NCBI RefSeq assembly: GCF_005925325.1
Contig: NZ_SRMP01000001.1
Span: 868,001 to 932,000, forward strand
Reading direction: 5' to 3'
DNA length: 64,000 nucleotides
From: Pedobacter helvus
Lineage (GTDB): Bacteria; Bacteroidota; Bacteroidia; Sphingobacteriales; Sphingobacteriaceae
Shown here piece by piece: positions 42,746-52,195 of the stretch. Numbering within the stretch: the first letter of the stretch is position 1; each line of letters begins with the position of its first letter. The notes under the pieces were generated by a model that was not told where the DNA came from, made no database searches, and saw nothing but the letters and a program-made list of their open reading frames with translations. The position numbers and the translations under genes are program-made.

Positions 42746-42809
42746 TTTTATTTCAATAACTTGTACATTTTATTTCAAAGTCTGTACAGTTTATTCCTTT
42801 CAACTTGTT
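42746..42809 (-). promoter_or_regulatory. Triple direct-repeat operator, probable AraC site
   Basis: Three adjacent units: 42746-42767 (ATTTTATTTCAATAACTTGT then AC), 42768-42788 (ATTTTATTTCAAAGTCTGTA then C) and 42789-42809 (AGTTTATTCCTTTCAACTTG then T). The first two are near-identical and the third is degenerate. The 21-22 bp period is two helical turns, as AraC-type proteins prefer. The array lies in the divergent gap between the amidohydrolase gene and ligA. Confidence 0.6.
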
Positions 42810-42823
42810 TTTCTTCTAAGTAG

Positions 42824-44901
<2,078 letters not shown>

Positions 44902-44934
44902 TATACTTAGGTAAATTCATATCATATCTACCGT

Positions 44935-45315
44935 ATGACCGAAGATGAAATAGCTAAAATAATTGTTCAAGCTGCCTATAACGTACATGTTCAACTTGGC
45001 CCAGGCTTATTAGAGTCTGCCTACGAAGCTTGTTTGGTTTTTGAGCTTAGATATCTTGGACTAGAAGTTACCTCTCAAATGAATTTGCCTGTAAACTACA
45101 GGGGTGTACAACTTGATTGTGGTTACAGAATTGACATATTAGTAGAAAACAAAGTAATTATTGAGATAAAATCGGTTGCTGAACTTAATGATATTCATTT
45201 GGCACAGACGTTAACTTATTTAAAGCTTAGTAATTGCAAATTAGGTTTACTAATTAACTTCAATGTTCCGAAAATAAAAGATGGAATAAAAAGAGTGATA
45301 AACGGCTATTTATAG
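44935..45315 (+). CDS. GxxExxY protein, PD-(D/E)XK nuclease-fold family (copy 2)
   Basis: A 126-aa GxxExxY family protein. The motif is G24-L-L-E27-S-A-Y30, preceded by a conserved AYNVHVQLGPG. The nuclease-like core is D67 in YRIDILVEN and E77-x-K79 in VIIEIKS, intact. It shares the family layout with the copy at 3888-4265, but the two are clearly diverged outside the motifs, so they are not a recent duplication. It stands alone between ligA and dapA inside an inverted-repeat pair. Confidence 0.9.
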   Translation: MTEDEIAKIIVQAAYNVHVQLGPGLLESAYEACLVFELRYLGLEVTSQMNLPVNYRGVQLDCGYRIDILVENKVIIEIKSVAELNDIHLAQTLTYLKLSNCKLGLLINFNVPKIKDGIKRVINGYL

Positions 45316-45345
45316 CTGATAAGAGTATAAAATAAACATAAAAAC

Positions 45346-45376
45346 GCCTTTATGGCCTTTGTGGCTTGGTGGTAAA
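45346..45376. repeat. Right arm of element 2
   Basis: Reverse complement reads TTTACCACCAAGCCACAAAG and continues GCCATAAAGGC, a 9-bp periodic word array. It lies 15 bp before the dapA ATG. Confidence 0.65.
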
Positions 45377-45391
45377 TTAATAATAAATATA

Positions 45392-46270
45392 ATGAACAAA
45401 TTTCACGGAACAGGTGTAGCATTGGTCACACCTTTCAACACCGATGGCTCGGTAGATTATCAGGGGTTAGAGCGCCTGATCAATCACTTGATTAATGGAG
45501 GTATCGAATACCTCGTATCTTTAGGTACAACTGGCGAAACTGCCACATTAAGCAAGGACGAGAAGAAGAAGGTGTGGGAGTTTACCGCTGAAATTAATAA
45601 TGGTCGTTTGCCGTTAGTAGCGGGTATTGGTGGCAATGATACACTGAGCGTAGCCCAAGAAATCAAAACTTTCGAAAGTAATGGCTACGATGCTATTCTT
45701 TCTGTTAGCCCATACTACAACAAACCTAACCAAGAAGGCATTTATCAACACTATAAATATCTAAGCGAAACTAGCACACTACCTATTTTGCTTTATAATG
45801 TACCGGGAAGAACGGGTTCAAATATGACACCTGAGACTACTTGTCGTTTAGCTCACGATTTCAAAAACTTAATTGGAATTAAGGACGCTGCAGGTTCTTT
45901 TGATCAGTTCAATCAAATTATGAGAGATAAACCTGCTGATTTTATGCTGATCTCCGGCGATGATCCTGTTGCTCTACCAATGATGTCTATTGGTGCAGTA
46001 GGTGTAATTTCTGTAATTGGAAATGCTTTACCAAGACAGTTTTCGGATATGATTAGATTATGCTTAAACGGTGAGTTCGCCAAAGCTACCCCAGCACATT
46101 TAAGCTTATTAGAATTTACCAGATTATGCTTCGCAGAAGGAAATCCTGTTGGCGTAAAAGCTGCATTAAAACAACTAGGCATTTGCGGTGATGATGTTCG
46201 TTTACCTTTGGTAAAAGCTAGTGCAACTCTTGACGCACAAATTGCAGGACAATTGAAACAGTTGTCGTAA
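45392..46270 (+). CDS. dapA: 4-hydroxy-tetrahydrodipicolinate synthase
   Basis: Condenses pyruvate with aspartate semialdehyde, the first step of the lysine/meso-diaminopimelate branch. It has 292 aa from the ATG at 45392 (MNKFHGTGVALVTPF). An upstream in-frame TTG at 45359 would add 11 residues that come from the repeat arm and is rejected. The Schiff-base lysine is K164 in IGIKDAAG, with GTTGETATL (45-53) and the tyrosine of LYNVPGRTG. Its product feeds the meso-DAP used by MurE in this window. Confidence 0.96.
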   Translation: MNKFHGTGVALVTPFNTDGSVDYQGLERLINHLINGGIEYLVSLGTTGETATLSKDEKKKVWEFTAEINNGRLPLVAGIGGNDTLSVAQEIKTFESNGYDAILSVSPYYNKPNQEGIYQHYKYLSETSTLPILLYNVPGRTGSNMTPETTCRLAHDFKNLIGIKDAAGSFDQFNQIMRDKPADFMLISGDDPVALPMMSIGAVGVISVIGNALPRQFSDMIRLCLNGEFAKATPAHLSLLEFTRLCFAEGNPVGVKAALKQLGICGDDVRLPLVKASATLDAQIAGQLKQLS

Positions 46271-46292
46271 CCAGCGTTACTAAATAATTTAC

Positions 46293-46329
46293 AAAGCCTT
46301 GATTGAAATTCAATCAAGGCTTTTTTTTT
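46293..46329 (+). terminator. Terminator after dapA
   Basis: A long perfect stem AGCCTTGATTGA with its complement (46295-46320) and a very short loop, followed by nine T residues. It lies about 22 bp after the dapA stop. Confidence 0.85.
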
Positions 46330-46392
46330 GTGTTATCGCCATTGAGATAGTTTCAATCATAAAAGTGTTACAAGCAATGTCATTAAAATGTA

Positions 46393-46422
46393 TTTGGCAG
46401 GCCTATTAATTGCTTATATTTA
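46393..46422 (+). promoter_or_regulatory. Promoter of the small lipoprotein gene
   Basis: TTTG (46393-46396) and TATATTTA (46415-46422) are 18 nt apart, one base off the TAnnTTTG pattern, 26 bp before the ATG at 46449. Confidence 0.45.
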
Positions 46423-46448
46423 AGCAACACACACTTAATAACACACAA

Positions 46449-46730
46449 ATGAAAAAATTATTACTACTGCTATTTGTGCTAGGCACAATGAGCTGTAACG
46501 TGGTGCAATACTACGAGCCAAAGTTCTCTTTAGGTATGGAAGAGCAAGAGTTTAAACGTTTCAATAAATCTGCCGTGCAAGTATACGGCGACCAAAACGG
46601 AGGAGTTATTTACAGAACTTACAACACCATTACAGAATCATATAAGTTCTTCGTGTTTGAAAAACAGAAATTGGTCAAATTTGAAGAAGGAACCTACCCC
46701 GATGATTATAGACTTATCAGAAGGATATAG
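46449..46730 (+). CDS. Small lipoprotein, unrecognised
   Basis: A 93-aa protein from the ATG at 46449, with a lipoprotein signal MKKLLLLLFVLGTMSC (lipobox GTMSC). The mature part is short, with YEPKFSLGMEEQEFKRFNKSA and strand-like VYGDQNGGVIYRTYN and YKFFVFEKQKLVKFEEG. An in-frame start at 46410 would give a non-signal extension and is rejected. I see a possible SmpA/OmlA-like pattern (GMxxxEF), but it is too weak to name. It is monocistronic, with its own promoter and terminator. Confidence 0.75.
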   Translation: MKKLLLLLFVLGTMSCNVVQYYEPKFSLGMEEQEFKRFNKSAVQVYGDQNGGVIYRTYNTITESYKFFVFEKQKLVKFEEGTYPDDYRLIRRI

Positions 46731-46736
46731 TACGAA

Positions 46737-46770
46737 ACGAAAAAAGCACCTTGGTCAGAGGTGCTTTTTT
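46737..46770. terminator. Bidirectional terminator
   Basis: AAGCACCT/AGGTGCTT stem (46743-46750 with 46757-46764) with A residues before and T residues after. It serves both the lipoprotein gene and the convergent histone-like gene. Confidence 0.75.
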
Positions 46771-46783
46771 TGTTCAAAATGCG

Positions 46784-46966
46784 TTTAAATTAAGCTTTGT
46801 TTTTAGTTTCTTGAACTTCTAAACGGATGCTTTGTGCTAGATTTTTTAAATCTTGCATTCCTTTACGTACACGTGTTCCAGCAGCGCTGTTAGATTTGTT
46901 GTAAAATTTGTCCACATCAGCTTCTAAAGCTGCTACTAGTGCTTTTACTTCAGCAAATTTTTTCAT
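46784..46966 (-). CDS. Histone H1-like (Hc1) protein
   Basis: A 60-aa protein, MKKFAEVKALVAALEADVDKF then YNKSNSAAGTRVRKGMQDLK, of the bacterial histone H1/Hc1 family common in Bacteroidota. It is probably nucleoid-associated. As read it ends ETKKQSLI. The 3' end has a run of six A residues in the coding strand (46796-46801): with one A fewer the frame would end ETKNKA-stop, which looks more like other members. This could be a real variant or a homopolymer slip. A purine-rich GGAG site lies about 10 nt before the ATG. Confidence 0.82.
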
Positions 46967-47137
46967 TTTAAAAATACTCCTATTAGTTTTTAAGGTTTTG
47001 ATTAATACTCTATTACTAATGTAAGAGGTTTATTTTAATAAAAAAATACCCCGACTAAGAAAAAGTTCGGTTTTATGCGTTTTTTTTCCACAAAACACAC
47101 ACTTATAAACAGCAAATCTCTGAAAATCAAAAACTAA

Positions 47138-47163
47138 CAAAAAAGCCCCGAAAAATCGAGGCT
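47138..47163 (-). terminator. Terminator after the alpha-oxoamine synthase gene
   Basis: Stem AGCCCCGA/TCGAGGCT (47144-47151 with 47156-47163, one mismatch) with a T run on the minus strand side (47138-47143). It lies 19 bp after the gene's stop. Confidence 0.65.
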
Positions 47164-47181
47164 CTGTTTTTCAGCAAACTT

Positions 47182-48426
47182 CTACTCTCCTATTGGGAAT
47201 AAGTGTTGTTGATAGTAACCGTTTTTCAATTTATCAGAAACTTCACTAAAAGCATTTAATGTACGTTCCACATCTTCAATGGTGTGTACTGCTGTCGGGA
47301 TTAACCTTAATTCAATCATCCCCTTTGGAATAACCGGATATACTACGATAGAACAGAAGATACCGTAATTTTCCCTCAAGTCGTGCGTTAATGCAGTAGC
47401 CTCAGATAATTCACCTTTTAAGAAGACTGGCGTTACTACAGTATCAGTTACACCAATATCAAACCCTCGTTCTTTCAAACCATTCTGTAAGGTTGTTGCA
47501 ATTGTCCATAGTTTTTCTCTTAACTCAGGATTGTTTTTAAGCAACTCTAAACGCTTTATCAAACCGATAACCATTGGCATTGGTAATGCTTTGGCAAAGG
47601 TCTGAGAACGCATGTTATACCTGAAATAATCAGTCAAAGTTTTTGACGAGGCAACAAATGCCCCAATACCTGCCATAGATTTGGCGAAAGTAGCGAAATA
47701 TACATCTACCCCTTCAATGCTATCTTGTGCTTCGTGAGTACCTGCGCCAGTTGGCCCCATAGTTCCAAAACCATGAGCATCATCAATTAGCAAACGGAAA
47801 TTAAATTCCTTTTTAAGTTCGATTAACTCTTTTAATTTACCTTGTGCACCCGACATACCAAATACACCTTCAGTAATCAACAAGATACCACCGCCAGTTT
47901 GCTCAACCAGCTTAGTTGCTCTTTGTAATTGTTTACGGGCATCTTCAACATTATTGTGTTTGTAAACAAAACGTTTTCCCATGTGCAAACGCAAACCATC
48001 TAAAATACAAGCATGCGACTCGCCATCGTAAACCACTACATCGTTTCTATCTAATAAAGCATCGATAATAGAAACCATTCCTTGATAACCGAAGTTTAAC
48101 AAGAAAGAATCCTCTTTACCAACAAATGCGGCTAGATCTTGTTCTAATTGTTCGTGATATTTAGAGTTACCCGACATCATACGAGCGCCCATAGGGTAAG
48201 CCATACCAAAATCGGCTGCACCTTGCTCATCTGCCTTTCTCACCTCTGGATGATTAGCTAAACCTAAATAGTTGTTTAAGCTCCATACCAAATGTTCTTT
48301 GCCTCTAAATTGCATATGAGGCGCAATCTCTCCCTCTAATTTTGGAAAAGAAAAATACCCATGCGACCATTTTTGGTGTTGACCAATAGGCCCCATGCGT
48401 TTCGCTACTTTATCAAAAATATCCAA
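47182..48426 (-). CDS. Alpha-oxoamine synthase family PLP enzyme
   Basis: A 414-aa PLP-dependent enzyme of the KBL/BioF/serine palmitoyltransferase family, which joins an amino acid to an acyl-CoA with loss of CO2. Seen motifs are SLNNYLGLANHPEV (about 49-62), DGESHACILDGLRL (about 134-147), LLIDDAHGFGTMGPTGAGT (about 211-229) and the PLP lysine in ATFAKSMAGIGAF (about 246-258). Which acyl-CoA and amino acid it uses cannot be told. A serine palmitoyltransferase-like role in sphingolipid formation is possible for this phylum, but I do not claim it. Confidence 0.85.
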   Translation of the reverse strand: MDIFDKVAKRMGPIGQHQKWSHGYFSFPKLEGEIAPHMQFRGKEHLVWSLNNYLGLANHPEVRKADEQGAADFGMAYPMGARMMSGNSKYHEQLEQDLAAFVGKEDSFLLNFGYQGMVSIIDALLDRNDVVVYDGESHACILDGLRLHMGKRFVYKHNNVEDARKQLQRATKLVEQTGGGILLITEGVFGMSGAQGKLKELIELKKEFNFRLLIDDAHGFGTMGPTGAGTHEAQDSIEGVDVYFATFAKSMAGIGAFVASSKTLTDYFRYNMRSQTFAKALPMPMVIGLIKRLELLKNNPELREKLWTIATTLQNGLKERGFDIGVTDTVVTPVFLKGELSEATALTHDLRENYGIFCSIVVYPVIPKGMIELRLIPTAVHTIEDVERTLNAFSEVSDKLKNGYYQQHLFPIGE

Positions 48427-48533
48427 TGTGTGATAATTTATGTGTAAGATGTTATTGTACTGTGTAATTTGAGCGCAAATTTAAGTTTAAAATCGTTATT
48501 AGGCAACTTTGTAGCTCTTAGCCCTCTCAGTGC

Positions 48534-48573
48534 CGTCATTTCGACTGAAGCGTAGCGAAACGGAGAAATCTTT
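48534..48573. repeat. Left arm of element 3
   Basis: Starts CGTCATTTCGACTGAAGCGT and ends GAGAAATCTTT. The internal GAAGCG-TAGCG words are typical of the widespread GTCATTTCGA-type intergenic repeats. Confidence 0.75.
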
Positions 48574-48581
48574 TAAACTTG

Positions 48582-48881
48582 TTACCATTGTAGTATATCA
48601 TAACTTAAATCCTTCCACTCTTTATTTAAGAGACCAATTAAATATTCTTTCTTCGACCTATTCCATCGTTTTAATTGTTTCTCTCTAGCTATAGCTTCCT
48701 CAATTGCATTAAAAGCTTCGTAGTAAATGCAAAACGTCAAGTTATACTTTGCAGTAAACGATTCGGGATAAATTTTATTTTGATGTTCATATATCCTGCT
48801 TCTTAAATCAGATGTGACTCCAATATAGAGAGTACTGCGCTGATAATTAGTCATCATATATATAAACCCACCTCTTTCCAA
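48582..48881 (-). CDS. Small GIY-YIG nuclease-family protein
   Basis: A 99-aa single-domain GIY-YIG protein (UPF0213-like). The motif F6-I7-Y8 ... L18-Y19-I20-G21 fits GIY...YIG. R27/R29 and H33 (DLRSRIYEH) and a glutamate of IEEAIAREKQLKRW (about 60-73) fit the catalytic Arg, His and Glu, so it looks active. The start is TTG at 48881, preceded six bases upstream by a good GGAGG; the next start is the internal ATG of MMTN. Target unknown. It is enclosed by inverted repeats. Confidence 0.88.
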   Translation of the reverse strand: MERGGFIYMMTNYQRSTLYIGVTSDLRSRIYEHQNKIYPESFTAKYNLTFCIYYEAFNAIEEAIAREKQLKRWNRSKKEYLIGLLNKEWKDLSYDILQW

Positions 48882-48892
48882 ATTTTACCTCC

Positions 48893-48932
48893 AAAGATTT
48901 CTCGGCTGCGTTGCACTTCGCTCGAAATGACG
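48893..48932. repeat. Right arm of element 3
   Basis: Starts AAAGATTTCTCGGCTGCGTT and ends TCGAAATGACG, the inverse of the left arm. It includes the upstream edge of the GIY-YIG leader. Confidence 0.75.
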
Positions 48933-48941
48933 ACATAGCGC

Positions 48942-48978
48942 AAAAAAAGCCTTAGCAACTATTATTGCTAAGGCTTTT
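48942..48978 (-). terminator. Terminator after ftsZ
   Basis: Perfect 12-bp stem AAGCCTTAGCAA/TTGCTAAGGCTT (48947-48958 with 48965-48976) with T residues on the minus-strand side (48942-48948). It closes the division/cell-wall cluster. Confidence 0.85.
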
Positions 48979-48999
48979 AACATTATTTAACTCCTATCA

Positions 49000-50673
49000 T
49001 TAGTCCACATTATCGTGTAAAAATGAGTTGTTAGGTCTAATTCCTGTCTCGCCATCTTCGTCGTTAGTTAGGGTAAACCTAGATACTTGCGACTCAGATG
49101 AGTGTTGTATTTGTTGTAATTGCATTTGCTTGCGCTGATATGCAGGTACATTTTCCAATTCTTGCAAACCGTTAGTAGTTCTTAACTTCATACTTAGATC
49201 TTTCAATCTTAAGATTCTTTCTTTAGATTTTCTAAGCTGTTCTTCTATCGATTCGTCTGTTTTATCTTGATCTGCGCTGTAAGTTTCTACTGGAGCAGCA
49301 GCTACAGGCTCTTCTTCAATGATTTCTTCTTGAATAGTAGCAATTGGCGTTTCGAAAACAAATTCAGTTTCTGCCACTTTTACCTCAAATTGAAAAGCAG
49401 GTTCTTCAACATGCTTAGGCTCTTCTGCAGGCGCTTCCTCTTCTACCAATTGGTGGAAAACCACACCACTTTCTTCTGGAGCTGGTGCAGGCGCAGCTGC
49501 TACTGGAGCAGGTTTTGCGATATTGAACAAATCACCAAATAGATCTGGTTGCTTTGCTTCTTCAGTTTGTACTTTCAAAACAGGCTCGTTACTTACTGGA
49601 GCTTCTTTTGGTGTAATAAATGAGTTAACAGGCTCTACAGGTCTTACCAAAGGAGCTTCTTCAGGCGTTAATAAAGAAATCTTTTTAACGTTTTGCTTAT
49701 CTTTCTCTCTTTGTTCTGTAGTTTGGAAACCAGTAGCGATAATGGTTACTGAAATTTTATCTCCCAAATTCTCATCGATACAGTTACCCCAGATTAAATC
49801 GGCACTTAAACCTGCTTTATCTTGGATATAATCTGTAATGATTGAAACCTCATCCATGGTTACCTCTTTTACACCAGAACTGATGTTTAAAAGGATATAT
49901 CTTGCACCTTCAATCTCATTATCTTTCAATAATGGCGAAGCTAATGCACCTTCTACTGCGGCTAAAGCACGGTTATCGCCATCGGCAGCAAAACTACCCA
50001 TGATACAAACACCACTCTCTTTCATTACAGTGCGCACATCTTTGAAATCGACGTTGATATAACCTGGAACAGTAATGATCTCTGCGATACCCTTGGCTGC
50101 GGTAGTTAAAATATCATCTGCTTGTGCAAACGCAGAACCTAAGGTTAAGTTCCCGAAGATCTCACGTAGTCTATCATTAGAAATCACTAAATAAGAATCT
50201 ACGTATTTCTTTAACTCTTCCAAACCATCGTCAGCTTGCATCTTACGTCTTTTTCCTTCGAAAGAGAAAGGTGTTGTAATGATAGCTACGGTTAATATAT
50301 CAAGTTCTTTAGCTGCTTTGGCAATAATTGGACTAGCACCTGTACCGGTACCACCACCCATACCAGCCGTAATGAAAAGCATTTTGGTTTGCGGACCTAA
50401 CATGGTTTTGATATCCTCTATATTTTCTATAGCAGAATTCTTACCAACTTCAGGGATAGAACCAGCACCCATTCCTTCGGTTAAGCTTGCACCTAACTGT
50501 ACTTTGTTCGGAATAGGGCTAAACTCTAATGCCTGCGCATCAGTATTACAAATTATAAAGTCTACACCAGTAATTCCTTGACGGTACATGTGGTTTACCG
50601 CGTTACCTCCACCACCTCCAACACCAATAACTTTGATAATTGAAGATTTATCTTTTAACATTTCGAACTTCAT
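49000..50673 (-). CDS. ftsZ: Cell division protein FtsZ
   Basis: Tubulin-like GTPase forming the division ring. It has 557 aa, well above the 380-400 of E. coli. The GTPase core (1-320) has IGVGGGGGNAVNHM (16-29), the signature GGGTGTG (106-112) and the T7-loop region NVDFKDVRTVM. Residues about 330-490 form a long Pro/Glu/Ala-rich linker, followed by a helical, basic end (KSKERILRLKDLSMKL ... FLHDNVD). Extended tails are typical of this phylum. It is the last gene of the cluster. Three DnaA-box-like words lie between it and ftsA. Confidence 0.97.
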   Translation of the reverse strand: MKFEMLKDKSSIIKVIGVGGGGGNAVNHMYRQGITGVDFIICNTDAQALEFSPIPNKVQLGASLTEGMGAGSIPEVGKNSAIENIEDIKTMLGPQTKMLFITAGMGGGTGTGASPIIAKAAKELDILTVAIITTPFSFEGKRRKMQADDGLEELKKYVDSYLVISNDRLREIFGNLTLGSAFAQADDILTTAAKGIAEIITVPGYINVDFKDVRTVMKESGVCIMGSFAADGDNRALAAVEGALASPLLKDNEIEGARYILLNISSGVKEVTMDEVSIITDYIQDKAGLSADLIWGNCIDENLGDKISVTIIATGFQTTEQREKDKQNVKKISLLTPEEAPLVRPVEPVNSFITPKEAPVSNEPVLKVQTEEAKQPDLFGDLFNIAKPAPVAAAPAPAPEESGVVFHQLVEEEAPAEEPKHVEEPAFQFEVKVAETEFVFETPIATIQEEIIEEEPVAAAPVETYSADQDKTDESIEEQLRKSKERILRLKDLSMKLRTTNGLQELENVPAYQRKQMQLQQIQHSSESQVSRFTLTNDEDGETGIRPNNSFLHDNVD

Positions 50674-50752
50674 ATTGTTATGAATCAGTAGTTTAAATTT
50701 CTATTTTTTGCTGTTCATTCCTTTTGTAATATTAACACTTTTTTAACAGTCG

Positions 50753-50799
50753 TTTTCCACAAGTGTTAAGAATGTGGAAAATTCCCGAATTGTGGAAAA
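50753..50799. promoter_or_regulatory. Three DnaA-box-like sites between ftsA and ftsZ
   Basis: TTTTCCACA (50753-50761), TGTGGAAAA (50773-50781) and TGTGGAAAA (50791-50799) all fit the relaxed DnaA consensus TTWTNCACA, within 47 bp. The first can also pair with either of the other two as a 9-bp hairpin, so an RNA-level role is an alternative. Confidence 0.45.
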
Positions 50800-50802
50800 A
50801 TA

Positions 50803-52164
50803 TCACGGCTTGATATAATCTTCGTCGCTAACATTCATATCATCTCTGATAAATTCTGTAGCTTTTCCTAATAATTTATCGAATAAACCGCTTCTTTTTG
50901 CCTTTTCTTTAACTTCTTTTGGTTTCTCTACAAACACACCTGGTTGCTTCATTTCTTCCAACAGGTCTTCTGCTTTTTGAATCCCCTTGATTAACAAACC
51001 TACAGAGGTTGCATACATTGGGCTCTTCAAATCGTCGTAGATATTTTTAGGCATTTCCTCGTATTTAGACAAGTGCTCGTTTGGATATCCCACGCGGCAA
51101 TCTAAACCAGTTACGTACTCTACCATTTGGTTTAAGTGTTTTAACAAAGCACCACCACCAGTAATTACAACGCCACCAATTAGACGTTTCTCATATCCTG
51201 ATGATTTAATCTCGTAGTAAACATGCTCTACAATTTCTTCCATACGGGCCTGGATAATGTAGGCAAGGTTTTTAACAGAGATTTCCTTTGGCTCACGACC
51301 ACGTAATCCTGGAACACAAATAATTTCGTTCTCTTTGTTCTCTTCGGCTAGGGCAGAACCAAATCGAGTTTTCAATAACTCGGCCTGGTTACGCATTACC
51401 GAACATCCTTCTCTGATATCTTCGGTTACACTGTTACCACCAAACGGAATAACCGCAGTGTGACGGATGATGCCTTCGTGGAAAATAGCCACATCGGTTG
51501 TACCACCACCAATATCAACTAAACAAACACCAGCTTCTTTTTCTTCCTCGCTCAACACCGATTCAGAAGAAGCCAATGGCTCTAAAATCAACTCTTGGGT
51601 TTGTAAACCTGCATTGGTTACACAACGCATGATATTTTTAACCGCAGTTACCTGACCAGAAATGATGTGGAAGTTAGCTTCCAAACGCACCCCTGCCATA
51701 CCAACTGGATCTTTGATACCCGGTTCGTTATCGATTGTAAATTCTTGTGGCAATACATGAATAATTTCTTCACCTGGAGGCATCACCAATTTAAACATAT
51801 CGTCAATTAATTTATCGATATCTTTTTTGCTGATTTCGTTATTCAACTCTCTACGAGTTAAAATACCTCGATGTTGCAAACTCTTGATGTGCTGACCTGC
51901 AATACCCACGTTAACCACACGTATTTCTACGTTCGATTGTGAGCTAGCGATTTCTACCGCTGCATTGATGCCTTGCACTGTTTTTTGAATATTAGAAACC
52001 ACACCGCGGGTAACACCTGCAGATTCGGCCTTTCCAATACCTAGGACCTCTATTTTACCATGATTTGTTCTGCGCCCCACGATTACGCAGATCTTGGTAG
52101 TACCAATATCTAGTCCTACTACTATTGGAGATTGAATGGTAGTTTTTTCTTTGCCCATAACCAT
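50803..52164 (-). CDS. ftsA: Cell division protein FtsA
   Basis: Actin-like ATPase that tethers FtsZ to the membrane. It has 453 aa. The phosphate-1 motif is VVGLDIGTTKICVIVG (about 17-32), phosphate-2 is VCLVDIGGGTTDVAIF (about 205-220), and the adenosine motif is GGVVITGGGALLKHL (about 335-349). The SHS2/1C domain lies between 95 and 175. The C-terminus (LFDKLLGKATEFI) is followed by a short acidic tail; FDKLLGKATEFI could be the membrane-targeting helix. ftsQ lies 31 bp upstream in the same direction. Confidence 0.97.
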   Translation of the reverse strand: MVMGKEKTTIQSPIVVGLDIGTTKICVIVGRRTNHGKIEVLGIGKAESAGVTRGVVSNIQKTVQGINAAVEIASSQSNVEIRVVNVGIAGQHIKSLQHRGILTRRELNNEISKKDIDKLIDDMFKLVMPPGEEIIHVLPQEFTIDNEPGIKDPVGMAGVRLEANFHIISGQVTAVKNIMRCVTNAGLQTQELILEPLASSESVLSEEEKEAGVCLVDIGGGTTDVAIFHEGIIRHTAVIPFGGNSVTEDIREGCSVMRNQAELLKTRFGSALAEENKENEIICVPGLRGREPKEISVKNLAYIIQARMEEIVEHVYYEIKSSGYEKRLIGGVVITGGGALLKHLNQMVEYVTGLDCRVGYPNEHLSKYEEMPKNIYDDLKSPMYATSVGLLIKGIQKAEDLLEEMKQPGVFVEKPKEVKEKAKRSGLFDKLLGKATEFIRDDMNVSDEDYIKP

Positions 52165-52195
52165 TATTATTTATTGTTGAGTTTGATATTATCTA

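Larger units (their letters stand above)
48534..48932. mobile_element. Candidate element 3: GIY-YIG gene between inverted repeats
   Basis: Arm 48534-48573 (CGTCATTTCGACTGAAGCGT...GAGAAATCTTT) and inverted arm 48893-48932 agree at 32 of 40 positions, with the outer 11 and inner 11 bases identical. One GIY-YIG gene lies between, on the minus strand. The unit sits between the ftsZ terminator (48942-48978) and the alpha-oxoamine synthase gene. ORF-less relatives with the same CGTCAT terminus lie at 14417-14599 and 34650-34710. Mobility is inference. Confidence 0.55.

Noticed and set aside
45359..45391. Longer dapA start (MWLGGKLIINI extension)
   Set aside because: The extra codons come from the right arm of element 2 and precede a perfect DapA N-terminus at the ATG 45392.
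47084..47092. A further TTTTCCACA as a DnaA box
   Set aside because: It is single and embedded in a T run, so chance occurrence is likely; only the triple cluster at 50753-50799 is reported.
47182..48426. Naming the alpha-oxoamine synthase gene spt, kbl or bioF
   Set aside because: Motifs place it in the family but do not fix the substrate, and no sphingolipid, biotin or threonine genes are adjacent.
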